Origin: Cercozoa sp. M6MM
Taxonomy: Eukaryota > Endomyxa: Ascetosporea
NCBI GenBank assembly: GCA_040357565.1
Contig: JBDODJ010000034.1
Length of the DNA stretch: 64,000 bases
Strand: one strand, 5' to 3'
Part shown: positions 36,701 through 46,747 of the stretch, in pieces
Layout of the letters: each line of letters begins with the position of its first letter
How positions within the stretch are numbered: position 1 is the first letter of the stretch
Position numbers and translations under genes: made by a program
Notes under the pieces: generated by a model
What the model was told of the DNA's origin: nothing
Seen by the model: the letters and a program-made list of their open reading frames with translations, nothing else
Database searches by the model: none

Positions 36701-39700
36701 GCCGTGTAGCTCAGCAGCACGGCCACGGCGTCACCTGTTGGGGCAACAGGGGGAGGAGGGGTAAACGGGTAGGGGATATGAGAGTGACGGTGTCAGGGAG
36801 TAACGGGCGAAGGATAAGAGGGGGTAAGAGGGGGTAAGCGAGGAACACTACCGGCGGCATCCTTGGCGAGCTCGTCCTCGACGGAGCACTCGGCGGCGAA
36901 GGAGAAACGCGCGAAACGCAGCACGCTCAGATCGACGCGATCACCGTCACTCTCAGTATCCGTGTCACCGTCACCGTCAGTGTCACCGTACATGCAGTCA
37001 TTGATGTCGCCGTCCGCGCGGATGCAGCGATCCAGTTGCTGCACGCGTTGTAGCCACCGACGCTCCCACTGCACCGTCCGTCCGAGTCGCTCCTCGTCCA
37101 CATGGCCGTCCTGAGAATATACAGTGTTGGTCCCCAGTTGGACGCACAGGTACGGACGAACATTTAGTCCATTTGTACGGACTGTCTAGTCCATTTGTAC
37201 CAAAGTGTTGGGCACATGCAGCAGCGTCGTCACCACTAGGTGCGTCGACTCCGAGTAGTCCACCTGAGCAAAGGCAGTTTACGCCACCCCCACCTTAGCC
37301 CTTCTCCTTTATCCTTTCGGGTGTAAATTACCTGATCACGCGGCACGTCGGATGGGAAACCACCCAGCACGACCCACGGGAGGTACGGCATTAAACCGTC
37401 GTCCAGACACGAGCTGATCATACAGACACAGGTGCACACACCGTCCAGTCGTGTTCAGTCCAGCCCAGCGAGTGTACGTGTCCAGTGGCGAGGCGCCGCA
37501 TTTGCGCACGTGACTGATGATCGCCTGCATCCGCGCGGATACACCAAGCCCACACACCGGAGAAATACCACAGAGTGACACGGTACCTCCTGCGGTGACT
37601 CGGGAGTCAAATCCGGCGAACTCTTGCCGTCCCACCTGTTGGGTGTGAAAGGTGTCGACGGTGGAAAGAATAAAACGTCCGCGCGGATATAGACTGATAG
37701 GGCGGGACAAAAGGTACCACGCGGTGGGCGACTGGATCAAGCAGGCCGATGACGGGCCCATGGCGCGGTAACACACGTCGTCGTGCGTGACGTGGTCGCC
37801 GTCCGACTGTGGCACGACGAGTCGACGCATATCGCGCACCAGTACCTGTCGCACCGCACTCAGCACACGTGCGTCCAGCACCGTCGTCGGTGCCCTGATC
37901 GAGCTGTAACCGTCAGTGTCACCGACACGCGAGGCTCGTGCCAGTCGCTCACTGTCCAGTGTCAGCAGCACGTGTGCCGGTCGAAACAGCGGTGCGAAGG
38001 TCGTCTCGAACCGTCGCTTGTCCTGCAGTGACTCCTGCCAAATAACAACCGTCACACAGTCAGATGGTCAGATGGACACGTGGTCAGGTGGACACGTGGG
38101 CTGGACCGATTGGTACCGCCGAGTCGCTGGCCCAGAGTTTCACCGGGTCCGTCAGCAGCGAGAAACGCAGCAGTCCGAGACACAGCGCCGCACTCGCAAC
38201 CGTCACCACACTGATCGCACACCGTCACACGTGTCAGTGAGTAACATGGGTCGTGGGAGGGACACGTGGGAGGAACACGGAGTGGGTACACAAGAGTGCG
38301 CGCGCGGTGCATCAGAACGGCACGTGCCAAAGCGAAGAAGACGCGCGCCAGTGCGTTTTCCTCCGGTACTGTCGACACCGAGTCATCTGCGTCACACACA
38401 CATACTTGTACAGGTAGATTGTACAGGTACATTCGTACGGGTACACTTGCACATTTGTACACCAATACAGGGACATGTGTGACTAGGGGGAGAAACAGAA
38501 GTACAAGCACGGGGTCGTCGCCGACGTCGCATGAAACACAGCACTGTGAGCAGCAGCACCAGCAGTGACGTCGTCACCGAGAACACCAGTGTGTCTACCT
38601 GTGTACTGGACAGTGTGGACAATAGCCTGTCCGCACACTGAGTGCAACTGTACCTCTCCAAAACCGAGTGACAAACTCGGACGCGGTTGCGGCGGCACCG
38701 GCTCCGGTAAGGCATCGCACGAGCTCTCGCAGTGCGTGCACGAGCATCGGTAGCTGTACAATGGACTTTGCACATCCGGTCCAACTGGTCTTGATTTGGT
38801 ACCGATGGTCGTTGACATTGCAGGGCTGCACAAGGTCAGACCGATTGAACGGTGACTCGAGTCCTGGGACTCCCGGATTTGGCTCAGGGAAGTGTATCTT
38901 CATCGGCGAGAAGCCTGGTCGACCGTTGACTGTGCACATGGTCACGTGGTCAGCCTACTTAATGAGACACGTGAGTTTGGTACCAGGTTTGCCGCCCAGT
39001 TTGGCACCAAGCACTTCGTAAAATTGCGTGTAGTTGTGAGCACCGTAGAAGCCCTGTACATGGGTATGTGTGTATGGGGTATTAAGATAGGATAAGGCAT
39101 AATGGGGTCACACTACTTTCATAGCGTTGAGACCGCTGGTCATGCGAGTATCCTCGCAGGATTCGTAGAACACAGTGCTCCACTCTGGTGCCACCACAAA
39201 CTGCGTCTCACTCTCGCACATGTCGCCGTTGCTGCGGTAGGGCTCATCCTTGCAGCGCACCGACTTGACTGTCTTGCGGAACGTTGCTTGCTCCGGCGAG
39301 CACGTGAAGGCGCAGAAGAAGCGTCTATGCGCCAAGGGAGTGAGACAACAGTAGAGTAGATGTGCAGGGTAACAAAAGCACACCGAAAGTTCTCCATGCA
39401 GGCAGGACACGCTCCAAACAGTGTCTGTGCCTTTTCGATGTTCTGTGCCAGTCGGTCGTACTGCGTGTCATGGCAGCACACGGGTCCTGTGCATCCACCA
39501 GCGACTGTTCATCGGCTTATTTGGATATACACACGTCTGTTTGTACCGTTGGCGTACTCTGGACAAAGGTCTCCAACCGAGACAGGATAGTGCGACTCAT
39601 CCGGCCTCACGGGATCGCTCTCACGCGCACAATTAATATTCGTGAGGCGGCTGCACTCACAAGTCTATGAAAAGAAGCAATGCGTGAGCAGAGCTACCTG

Positions 39701-39858
39701 TTAGCACACTCGCCATCGACTGAACACCGGTGGACAGGCGTTCCTGACGATATCGCGCCAAGCACTGCAAGCACAGCACAATCCAAGGCTCTGCAAGCAC
39801 AGGTCTCTCGATCATTGATTGGTTGTCATTTTCGCTACGCAGCGGTACCGTCGTCCAT
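32189..39858 (-). CDS. NPC1: NPC1-type lysosomal sterol transporter (RND superfamily)
   Basis: Exports cholesterol or related sterols from late endosomes and lysosomes. The N-terminal cysteine-rich domain is visible at 39130-39700: HRCSVDGECAN, then LCPEYAN, FGACPACMENF and RFFCAFTCSPEQATF (animal NPC1: CPSCFYNLLNLFCELTCSP). The middle shows FSFAAECSVEDELAKD (animal SFTAERSIEDELNRE), then sterol-sensing-domain blocks EIVAFGLAALTKMPAVQAF, VGLDQRVALPNSSYM, RVGPPVFFVLD, APMSWIDDYLQWY, and TPTYSYAVHHVFFEQYL. The C-terminal RND half has GVDLNAVSVVNLAMAAGIS, AQSQIFHVYYFRM and HGFLVFPALL, stop at 32189. The start at 39858 (exon MDD joined to VLGAISSGTPVHRC) is tentative. About 25 introns, unusually rich in C-tracts, TG repeats, G-rich arrays and a GTACAAATGGAC motif. 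A repeat-coded insertion lies in one cytosolic loop. Confidence 0.9.
33724..33793 (+). repeat. (CA)n microsatellite
   Basis: In an NPC1 intron; (TG)n in sense. Confidence 0.9.
34171..34221 (+). repeat. (CA)n/(CG) interrupted microsatellite
   Basis: In an NPC1 intron; (TG)n in sense with GTGCGTG interruptions. Confidence 0.9.
34920..35097 (+). repeat. G-rich minisatellite, units AGGGTATAGGGGGAGGTA and AAAAGGAAGGCAAAGAAGGG
   Basis: Two adjoining tandem arrays within one NPC1 intron; C/T-rich in sense, filling the intron between exons near 34915 and 35100. Confidence 0.85.
36071..36175 (-). repeat. Coding minisatellite (GAISD/GAIISD units) in NPC1
   Basis: Plus-strand units CACTGATGGCACCGT (15 nt, some with an extra ATG-type triplet) translate on the minus strand to repeated G-A-I-S-D and G-A-I-I-S-D, with about six units. 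All length changes are multiples of three, so the frame stays open. Confidence 0.8.
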
Positions 39859-40245
39859 GGCGACGATTCTGAACGCAGCAGAGATCGCGAGCACGCGCGT
39901 GCACACAAACTAAACGCTAACGCGCGTTTTAAAATCTTTTCCGCTGCCAGTGACCGTCGCCTGTCGCTTGACCACTTTTACTGCTGAACCACCTCTACTT
40001 ACTAGTCAGTACAAGAAGTACTGCCAAGCGCAGAGCGGATTCCGAAAGTCCGACGACACGCACCGCCTATTGCGGGAAATGTTGGAACGATTCAAGCACG
40101 CAACAGCAAAACAGTACAAGTAGCAGTTGTTGTTCAACCGGCTTCCAACTCGCCGCACCCTTAATTTGAACGGATGGCAACATCGAGGTTGCTGAAATTG
40201 TTGTGCACAGTGCTTGCCATTCGCTCGACTGGTGCAAGTATCACA
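39859..40245. other. Divergent spacer NPC1 / hydratase-SCP2 gene
   Basis: Holds both 5' ends. An in-frame upstream ATG for the plus gene lies at 40174. Nothing else is seen. Confidence 0.5.
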
Positions 40246-40502
40246 ATGAGCAACGATATCGATGCTGCTAAGGCCGTCTCCAGCGTAACATTTTGCTTCT
40301 TTTTCGGGAGGCACGTTTGTCGCATGTCCCAATGCACTTGGCTGGTTTGTGTGCTTCAGGGCTGGTGTGAGCCGTTTCCGGTGACGTGGAACCGCCGCGA
40401 TTTGATCCTTTACGCACTTGGCATTGGCGCCACTGAGCTGCCGCTTGTGTACGAGAATCACGAGGATGTATGCTGTCTCGTTGCAAGGTTGCATGCAGCA
40501 GA

Positions 40503-40568
<66 letters not shown>

Positions 40569-42396
40569 ACTTAGTTCGCGCCGTTTCCAACGTACCCAAT
40601 CGTGCTGGAGTTTAAAGGCGACTCGCAGGATGTTGTTGGATTCCCCAGCGAAGCCATGGCCAAGGTGTGCGGCCTTTGACTGGTCCGTGCCTTACCATCC
40701 ATCAGCAGTATGTGTGCAGGCGACGTTCCCCGGTCAGCCGCAGCCGGCGGGTGCCGTGCTTGACGGCGAGCGCTACCTGGAGGTTAGTCCGTTTTATCCT
40801 GTTTGCTTCGATGTCCGAGTTGCTGTAGGTGCTGACTCCCCTGCCACAAGACAGCGGCGTCGACATGCGACTCAAGGTGCGCATGAACAGCATCACCGAC
40901 AAGGGCAAGTACGCCGTCGTCGAGCGTGAAAGCGTCGTGTTCTGCGCCAAAACTGGTGCGATCTGTGTCTTGTTTAATCACCAATTTTACCCCTCTTTTA
41001 TCTTCGTAGGCAAGGAGTTCGTGCGTATGTTCTCGTCAACCATTTTTGTTGGCGTCACGTATTCTTGACTCTCCAGTGCAATGTATGCACGGCGGACCCA
41101 CTTTTGTGTTTGTGTGACCAGTGGCTTTCAGTCGGCTGGCGAGCCCTTCTTCAAGAAGATTAGTTTCCCTGGTGCATCCCTGTCCTGTCCTGCCCTGTGT
41201 GTTCTCTTGTGTCTAGTCAGCTATGTACTTGTACTTGTCATGCAGACCGCGCACCCGATGCGACGGTCGAAGAGAAGGTTTCTGAGACCCAGACGCAAAT
41301 CTACCGACTCTCTGGTATGCCCTTCGTTGTTGTGCCTTTGCATTGTATCTCACGGGTTGCGTGTTGCAATGACAGGTGACTATAACCCACTGCACATCTG
41401 CCCCGACACAGCCAAGGCCTTTGGTTTCCCGGCGCCGATTCTGGTACGTGCGGGTGGTTTTCTTTTTTTTTCTGCTTGCCTCTGCATCCCTCCATGTAGC
41501 ACGGCCTCTGCACGTTCGGTCACTCGGCGCGACACGTCATTCAGAAGTTTGCAGGCAACGATGCGCGTCGGTTGCGCTCGGTGCGCGTGCGTTTCTCCAA
41601 ACCGGTGCTGCCAGGTCAGACGCTCCGAACCGAAATGTGGCGCGCCGACGATGCCTCGCGTGTTGGTACTTACGCATGTGCGCACTCGCGTCAAAGTGTG
41701 ACGTTTGCGCAGTGTTCCGCACGGTGGTCAAGGAGACTGGCGCTGTCGTGATGACCAACTGTGGTATGCACATGTTTGTATGCGCCTCGTAGGTATATGT
41801 GTGTTTGTAGAAGCGACACTGCAGACCGCAGATGACTCGGCAGCAGCACCGACGTCATTCCAGTCGGAGGCAGTGTTCCAGCAGATGCAGGCTCGTCTGA
41901 CCCCTACCATCATGGGCAAGGTGCAGGCTGTGTTCCGCTTCGTTGTCAAGAACGGCCCTGTCACACGGTAGGCGTGTGCGTGTGCTTCCTTTGTGTAACT
42001 GGGCAGCCTGATGATGCACATGTGCATGGCTGCAGCACCTGGCGTGTCGATGCCAAGACTGCCGGCACAATTGAGGAAACTGCCGACGGTGATGCTGACT
42101 GCACCATCAAGATCTCGGGTACACTGCGACTTGTTGCGTGTCTGTGTGGTTTCATTTCTTCACTGGTCTGTTTGGGACAGATTCGAATCTCGTGAAGTTG
42201 GTCAACGGCGAGCTTGACGGCATGCAGGCCTTCATGCAGGGTAGCACCTTTTCTCGCCTTTTGTGCGACCTTTTGTCTGTGTGATCTCATATGCGCGCAT
42301 GTTGGGTCGGGTTCAGGCAAGATCAAGCTGCAAGGCAACATGATGCTCGCGCAGAAACTCGCGCTGCTCGGCAACACCGGCAAGGCGTCGCTGTAG
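40246..42396 (+). CDS. Peroxisomal 2-enoyl-CoA hydratase 2 with C-terminal SCP2 domain (MFE-2 without dehydrogenase)
   Basis: Second-step hydratase of peroxisomal beta-oxidation fused to a sterol-carrier-protein-2 domain. The start [11 protein letters not shown] is joined to [19 protein letters not shown], the first hot-dog fold of hydratase 2 (TERDxxLYALGxGA in the family). Next are [10 protein letters not shown] and the second hot dog with the catalytic signature [20 protein letters not shown] (about 41310-41440), conserving the Asp/His of hydratase motif 2. FKKISFP...[13 protein letters not shown] follows. The SCP2 domain runs from about 41850: [37 protein letters not shown], and [15 protein letters not shown]. 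The protein ends GKASL and TAG, not a canonical SKL-type signal. There is no short-chain dehydrogenase domain, unlike animal and fungal MFE-2. About a dozen introns, the first with a 65 bp TG repeat. Confidence 0.9.
40503..40567 (+). repeat. (TG)n microsatellite
   Basis: Inside the second intron of the hydratase/SCP2 gene, sense orientation TG, ending shortly before the acceptor CACTTAG. Confidence 0.95.
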
Positions 42397-42794
42397 ATGT
42401 GCGTGTTCGATTCCGTATACTACTACGACGTACAGTCGTTGAGTTAGAGATCAAATGCTAGAGATCAAATGCACGTCGGTTTTTTATCGATACTGCCGGT
42501 GGCTGTTGGGCCGTCTGGACAACCTTTTTTTAAGAAATTTCACGGAACACAAGCGAAAGCCACAATAAAAGCACGCACAGTAGTTTTTTTTAGCTGACAC
42601 CATTTTTTGCTTCTGGCTGTACAGGAACATTCACTGACTGTGCACATTTTGACAAATCTAGCGATACCAAAGATCGGCCAGGCCCATTTTACAATTCTGG
42701 ATAACATTCATTCCTGTCAGTTTGCAGTTACAGTCAAAGTGTGTTGTCAACGATGTAAGATATGATGGTGTTTAGTTGAACGATCTGTTACCGT
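42397..42794. other. Spacer between two plus-strand genes
   Basis: An AGAGATCAAATGC duplication lies near 42446-42470. An AATAAA-containing stretch near 42561 could serve as a poly(A) signal but is not assigned. No exon is supported. Confidence 0.5.
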
Positions 42795-43250
42795 ATGCGG
42801 CTCCGGAAGAAGCAGCAAGAAGACCGCCGACTGCGCGATCATGGTGGTAATTTATGTTAAGCTGGGAATGTTGCAAAATCTGTCATTCGCCGCTTGGAAC
42901 GGCAGAGTCCTCATTTCATTCGGCACTCCGTCTGCGCGGGGGAGGCACTCGATCCGGTGAGATGCAAATCGTTGTGGAGACTCTCGGAAATTCTGAGTAT
43001 TCTATCACAGTGAACGAGTCGGTACATTTTACTGTTTTTCGCAGTTTGGGAGCTGCCTCTTTAATTTGTTAAAGTGCAGGAAACAGTCGAAATTCTCAAA
43101 GCCAAAATTGAGAACGAATCAGGTGTTCCTTCGTGCCATCAACGCCTCATTTTTCAAGGCAAGCAACTCACGGATGAGCAAATACTGCGGGACTGCAACG
43201 TGTTGCAAGACTCGCGACTGACCCTCGTCTTAAAGTTACGCGGTGGTTAA
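42795..43250 (+). CDS. Tandem ubiquitin-like protein with truncated first domain
   Basis: The second unit is a complete ubiquitin-like domain. It starts MQIVVETLG and is joined across a GTACAT intron (43022-43079) to ETVEILKAKIENESGVP, HQRLIFQGKQLTDEQILRD and LVLKLRGG, then TAA at 43248-43250. The GG is at the extreme C-terminus, so conjugation needs no processing. Before it, an exon from 42795 reads QQEDRRLRDHG. Across an intron (42847-42905) this joins ESSFHSALRLRGG, matching only the second half of ubiquitin (LEDGRTLSDYN...ESTLHLVLRLRGG), followed by the linker GTRSGE. Ile44-patch and Lys48 equivalents in unit 2 appear diverged or partly retained (GKQL kept). Closest analogues are divergent di-ubiquitin modifiers or an eroding polyubiquitin copy. 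A missing 5' exon carrying the first half is possible. Confidence 0.75.
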
Positions 43251-43589
43251 AAACTCATGCCTGCGGTTGAAACGAACGGTTGCGTAAAACTTGAGGGTCC
43301 CGGTTAACTGCCTCGTCCGGTATTGGCGGGGCGTTTTTTCTTTTGGTTTTTAGCTAAGGAAAATCTTCTCTCGCGGCTTCGTGGCGGAAAAGTGAATAAG
43401 ATCCCCTCCGCTCCGCCACTCGGCGCTTCGACAGTCATGCAACGATAAACCTTAAGGTGAAATTTCCGTTCATGATTTTCGCCTCAGTCAGCCTGCTTCG
43501 GTCAGTGCAGTCCGTCATGCCACTGCGCTGTTTAAGTCAGAGTGGCGTTTAGTTTCAGTAGTTTTAGTTCAGGTGCAAATGCTGCGAGC
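43251..43589. other. Spacer between converging genes
   Basis: Holds the 3' ends of the ubiquitin-like gene and of the minus-strand membrane protein. Nothing recognisable. Confidence 0.5.
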
Positions 43590-43866
43590 CTAAAGCGCGA
43601 TGAGACTGTTGCCACCTTCGAGATTGTCCCCATGATCTGAGCTCACGCGACCATGATGTGAGCGCCTTGAATTGAGAGAAACGTCGCTCGAACCCGATTC
43701 CAGGCCAGCGTCGGTGCAGTCACCATCAAAGGTTTTGGCAGTGCGAAGTCGTATCCGTCGCCGCACGTTCAGTTCCGGCGCCAGTGCAACACCTCCACCC
43801 CATCCAACGGCTACATTTGAAGGCAGTTGTGTGTGCGTGTGCGTGCGTGTGCGTGCGTGTGCGCGC

Positions 43867-43913
<47 letters not shown>

Positions 43914-44686
43914 CATTGTCACCGCCGAAACCGTAGGCAGCGCGCTGCTGCGCCGCCTTTGCACGCCGTTTCCCGTAACAGAAGAGAGCCACGAGCAGTA
44001 TCAGCACAGTCATCACCAGTACTAACACCAAAGTCATCGGAAAACGCGCGCAGGTAATTAACGAGGCGCTAGAGTATTGAAGGTTGTCGCCACAAGTGAG
44101 CACGTTGACGCCTCCTGCAATCGCATCACGGAAGTACCCGTTCGAGCACTTGACTTTGCACGAAGATCCTGCCCTTGACGGATCAGTTCAGCATACTAGC
44201 CCTTGAGTTAAGTTGATAAACTTCAACACCTTTGGGCAGATTTGAACATGTTGTAGTGCCAACAGACGCCGTTTTTGCGAAACCAAACGCGAACTGCTCT
44301 TCTTCGGTAGAATAGCCTCCTGTGACAAATCGACAACTCTCGCAGCGCGCCAGACAAGGGAAAAGGGGCACCTGTGGGATCGGTGATCGCAACACTAGAC
44401 GGTGGGTTGACTTCTGTCACCTGCATTCCTTTCAGTTTTTTAATCGGGCATGTCACGCACTTGTCCTGGTTCAATCGTTGTTCTCAAAAGTTGCACCGGA
44501 TATCTGTCGCTAGGAAGGTACCATAGAAGTGGCACTCGACGATAATCCGCATGGCCGAAATCCACTGTCTTTAACGCAACGCTTCCTGTCCTCCAACGGA
44601 GCGACCTCGAGGCACCATCTGCAACCCATGGTGGCAAGACAGGTGTCACATGCAAACTGCGCGTCGCACTCGCTGCCCGCATTCAT
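43590..44686 (-). CDS. Type I membrane protein with PSI-like and sushi-like cysteine modules, unrecognised
   Basis: The visible N-terminal part reads ECDAQFACDTCLATMGCRWC, with the CxxC...GCxWC spacing of PSI/plexin-like modules. DKCVTCPIKKLKGM and an extracellular stretch rich in Ser/Thr follow. Near 44100-44170, CKVKCSNGYF...LTCGDN resembles a sushi/CCP module. The membrane segment MTLVLVLVMTVLILLVALFC (about 43975-44040) is followed by a basic stop-transfer (YGKRRAKAAQQR). The cytosolic tail is joined over an intron with a GT/GC repeat and ends SLIAL, TAG at 43590. The PSI-membrane-basic layout recalls PTTG1IP-like proteins, but the tail does not match. A signal peptide was not found; the ATG at 44686 is tentative and an upstream exon is likely. 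Confidence 0.6.
43830..43910 (+). repeat. (GT)n(GC)n(GT)n microsatellite
   Basis: Intronic in gene 43590-44686; CA/CG in sense. The GC core is alternating purine-pyrimidine and could favour left-handed DNA. Confidence 0.9.
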
Positions 44687-44837
44687 CGCTTCAACGCGAT
44701 TTACACCTTGAATCGCATTTTACTGCAAAGGCGTGCTAGATTCCGCGCTCGGTGCAATACCCCGAACCCAGAAAATTCGGGCATTGGTTGTGGGGGAACT
44801 ATTGCAGTATTGATAAAGAAGTTAAAAAAAAAGAAAA

Positions 44838-44882
44838 CTGTACAGTACTGTACAAGTTTTGTACTGTACTGTACTGTACAGC
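44838..44882. repeat. GTAC/TGTACTGTAC palindromic cluster
   Basis: CTGTACAGTACTGTACAAG followed by TTTTGTACTGTACTG and TACTGTACAG. Nested palindromes of TGTACA/AGTACT within the spacer upstream of SRP19, next to a poly(A)-rich run. Confidence 0.8.
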
Positions 44883-45011
44883 AAACGGAAGCGCTCAGAG
44901 CTCATTGCACCTAAAATCGTGCCCAGCAGCGTGTGCGCGTTTCTTTGTACATAGTACTCGCCGAAAGGTTTTGCTGGAAGAAGTTCTAGCGTTTTATTGT
45001 CGTCGGTCGAA

Positions 45012-45861
45012 ATGAGCGAGCCAGTGGACCCGTTGCATGCGCTCCCGCGCAACATGGGCGACCGTCGACGCGCTCGAGTGCTCTATCCGGCGTACTTCGA
45101 CAAGAACCGCTCAATCAAACAGGTAATTTTTGCTTTTTTGGTTGATCTAGCGCGTTTTTCGCAACCTTTCAGTTTGGCTGCTTTGAAGGGCCGTCGTGTC
45201 AGCAAGGAGCTCGCCGTAAAGCACCCGACTGCACACGACATTGCCGAGGCCGCCGCTCAACTGTATGCCTGCAGCTCGTGTGATCATGCCTACAGTGAGT
45301 GGATACTGCCAGTTACTGATTTTGTTTGACGCAGCGGACTGCCCGTGCTGCTGGAGCGTAAGCAGCACCCGAAGGACCACTGGAGCGTCGGTCGTGCACG
45401 CGTCATGCTGTTGGATGAGCAGATGCGACCAGCCAAACCAGACATTGCGACCAAGGAGGAGCTGCTACAGCGAGTGGCCAAGCTTCTTCCGAACGTCACT
45501 GGCCGCGAGGAACGGCAGGGTACCTCATGTCTCTTTGTGTCTGTGTCTGGTTAAATTTGTCGCGGCTCTTGAGCTAATCGTTGTTGTGTGCAGCACAACT
45601 CGCTGAGGTTCGAGCGCAGGAGGAAGAAGCAATGAACTCACTGACACAAGAGCTCGCTAACATGTACATTTGCCACATTTGCCACAGTGAGCACCTTTGA
45701 TGCTTGTGTCTACCGGTATGGTCTGTTGCAACAGGAACGCTCCCAGCAAGAAGGAGAGCAAGAAGAGCGCAAGCAAAGCGAGTGCCACGGCGGTGTCGAA
45801 CAAAGCTCCTGGCGCCAAGAAAAAGGGAGGCAAGAAGAAGAAGGGCAAGCGTCGCAAGTAG
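45012..45861 (+). CDS. SRP19: SRP19, signal recognition particle 19 kDa subunit
   Basis: Binds helices 6 and 8 of SRP RNA and promotes SRP54 loading. The start MSEPVDPLHALPRNMGDRRR leads to RVLYPAYFDKNRSIKQ (human ICIYPAYLNNKKTIAE). After an intron (AAG acceptor near 45188) comes GRRVSKELAVKHPTAHDIAE (human GRRIPISKAVENPTATEIQD). Then follow LPVLLERKQHPKDHWSVGRA and RVMLLDEQMRPAKPDIATKE (GRVRVQL block), and a helical end. The C-terminus is the usual lysine-rich tail, GAKKKGGKKKKGKRRK, TAG at 45859-45861. Four introns of 50-75 nt. The order and spacing of all blocks fit SRP19 well. Confidence 0.9.
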
Positions 45862-46177
45862 ACCTCTCTGGTTCAGGACGGGATGTAAGATACTAGTGGA
45901 CCGCGCGCCCTTCTGGTGTATATTGAACTATAATTACATTCGATTGCACCCGCGGCGAAGAAGACTGAGGAGGTTCCAACCGATGATGCCCCTTCCATAT
46001 CGCTCCTGTCCGGTCGAGTTAAAACATCGTGACATCACGCACGTTTCAGTTTTATTGTATTTTTTCTATTGACGTAGCCTGTGTCAAGTCCAGTGCTGGC
46101 AACAGCTGTCCTCGGATGACGCTCTTCACAATTTGGGTGAACAAACGCAAACGCACATTAACGTGCATTGAGTCCAC
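45862..46177. other. Spacer between converging SRP19 and eIF5A
   Basis: About 315 bp carrying both 3' UTRs; no feature recognised. Confidence 0.5.
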
Positions 46178-46747
46178 TTAGTTGGCGGCGGTCTTCGCCG
46201 AAGTGATCATCTCGATCAGCTTGACGTCGTCGCCGAGCACCTGCGGGCCGACAAGGACCGTCACGATGACGACCTCACCTGCAAAAGTGAAGTCAGTATA
46301 TCGACTCAAAGCAACAAGAGAATGCATGCAGGTGTTACCGTTGTCGAAGTCCTCCTTGACCTTCTGGCCGACCTCGCCCTCCTCGTCGAGCGGCATGACC
46401 TTCTCCTCACCCTCGTCGGTGATGAGCGTGACCTCGCCGTCCTCGTAGTTGATGACCTCGTACTCCTCCTTGTCCATGACCGGACGCGTGAGGCGGTCAC
46501 CACCCGGGTGCATCGACGACTCCGACTTGCCGGAGAACGTCACCTTGACGCGGTACGTGAACTTGGCGTGGCCGTGCTTGCCCGTCTTGGACATCTTGAC
46601 GTCCGACACAATGCCCGGCAGACCCGACTTGTCAGCAATGACCCACTGGCCGTTCTTGAGGTCGTGAGCCTGGATCGGGATCGTGAACGACGACAGGTCG
46701 GAGTTCTCCGGCATCTCGCGCTCAACGGCGTCGGGGAGCATGGACAT
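46178..46747 (-). CDS. EIF5A: eIF5A, translation factor with hypusine site
   Basis: Relieves ribosome stalling and aids termination; active only after a specific lysine becomes hypusine. The loop MSKTGKHGHAK is intact (human STSKTGKHGHAKV), the lysine of TGK being the modified one. Before it are IPIQAHDLKNGQWVIADKSG and LPGIVSDV (strands of the SH3-like domain). After it come the OB-fold exon parts YEVINYEDGEVTLITDEGEE and MPLDEEGEVGQKVKEDFDNG, then, past an intron (GTAACACC to TTGCAG), VVIVTVLVGPQVL and the tail TSAKTAAN. The start is placed at the ATG at 46747. The acceptor at 46761-46765 just upstream suggests an intron in the 5' UTR or after a short first exon not identified. The C-terminal domain is more divergent than in animals. 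Confidence 0.9.
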   Translation of the reverse strand: MSMLPDAVEREMPENSDLSSFTIPIQAHDLKNGQWVIADKSGLPGIVSDVKMSKTGKHGHAKFTYRVKVTFSGKSESSMHPGGDRLTRPVMDKEEYEVINYEDGEVTLITDEGEEKVMPLDEEGEVGQKVKEDFDNGNTCMHSLVALSRYTDFTFAGEVVIVTVLVGPQVLGDDVKLIEMITSAKTAAN

